DNA of 64,000 nucleotides, taken from the NCBI GenBank assembly GCA_965204465.1, contig OZ241995.1, forward strand, positions 124,001 to 188,000, read 5' to 3'. Below are positions 63,897 to 64,000 of this stretch, one piece after another (positions within the stretch are counted from its first letter, which is position 1; every line of letters begins with the position of its first letter). Both the position numbers and the translations under genes were made by a program. The notes beneath the pieces are model-generated. The model did not search any database and was not told the DNA's origin. It was given only the letters and a program-made list of their open reading frames with translations. Source of the DNA: CBDBES01 sp965204465. GTDB lineage: Bacteria; Spirochaetota; Leptospiria; Turneriellales; CBDBES01.

Positions 63897-64000
63897 ATGA
63901 AAAAATTACTTTCAAATGCCTTTTCTATTTATTGGTTTATCCTTAATCTATTTTTGACTATTTTAGGAAGCCTGATCATTTTTATCAGTATACAGTTCAT
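63897..64000 (+). CDS. Start of a membrane protein (cut by window end)
   Basis: From ATG 63897: MKKLLSNAFSIYWFILNLFL, then TILGSLIIFISIQF, still open at base 64000. The N-terminal hydrophobic stretch with a short polar start would fit an acyltransferase-type or other single-anchor membrane protein. There is too little to name it. Confidence 0.5.
   Translation, partial: MKKLLSNAFSIYWFILNLFLTILGSLIIFISIQF

Overview
This window is AT-rich chromosomal DNA, mostly tightly packed genes, from a bacterium that looks like a spirochaete of the Leptospira side (Leptospirales-like). The inference rests on several points: a very long GreA (about 950 aa, with the GreA domain only at the C-terminus), loose spirochaete-type lipoboxes (LTQC, TLQC, FNQC, GSC), many exported TPR proteins, a plant/Chlamydia/Leptospira-type DapA, a complete Alternative Complex III, and a Cas12a system (Cas12a is known in Leptospira inadai). 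The species cannot be named from the sequence alone.

Layout. 0-7 kb (minus strand): mutL (runs off the left edge), an exported protein, nuoE-nuoD-nuoC of respiratory complex I, an outer-membrane barrel-like protein, tgt. 7-10.2 kb (plus): purD and two unrecognised genes. 10.2-11.1 kb: a scrap zone with IS-end-like inverted repeats, an ssb whose two frames meet exactly at an A-AAA-AAG slippery heptamer, and a fragment of a propeller-like repeat gene. 11-21 kb: LolA-like protein, long greA, a decayed IS1182-type transposase, and exported TPR/NHL proteins. 21-27 kb (minus): a five-gene run of an acidic 51-aa-repeat protein, a GAF protein, a DUF368/PopT carrier, an Smr protein and a GT2 glycosyltransferase. 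27-33 kb (minus): trpB-lplA-yheT, then 0.97 kb of compound minisatellite (13 x 33 bp then 9 x 60 bp, each unit with a palindrome), then rpmH - histidine-kinase fragment - folD.

33-45 kb is the accessory island. A propeller-repeat ORF is followed by a complete type V-A CRISPR-Cas locus on the minus strand: cas12a, cas4, cas1, cas2, leader, and 49 identical 36-bp repeats. cas12a carries all catalytic motifs but is broken by three frameshifts, all in the same direction. A perfect 33-bp inverted repeat (34029-34061 and 44075-44107) brackets the whole locus. Just outside lies a 25-codon relic of a DUF262 (GmrSD-like) defence gene.

45-53.3 kb (plus) is the respiratory operon: a haem c lipoprotein, then actA-actB-actC-actD-actE-actF (quinol to cytochrome c electron transfer), closed by tRNA-Gly(TCC) and a terminator. 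53.6-64 kb: a 1160-aa repeat lipoprotein, a FadL-like porin, dapA, a GLUG-repeat lipoprotein, a XerC/D recombinase, an IS30-type transposase relic and the start of a membrane protein cut by the window end.

Together the core genes cover respiration (complex I part, ACIII), tRNA and DNA maintenance, lysine/tryptophan/lipoate/folate/purine metabolism and envelope proteins. The non-core DNA is dominated by repeats, IS remnants and the CRISPR cassette.
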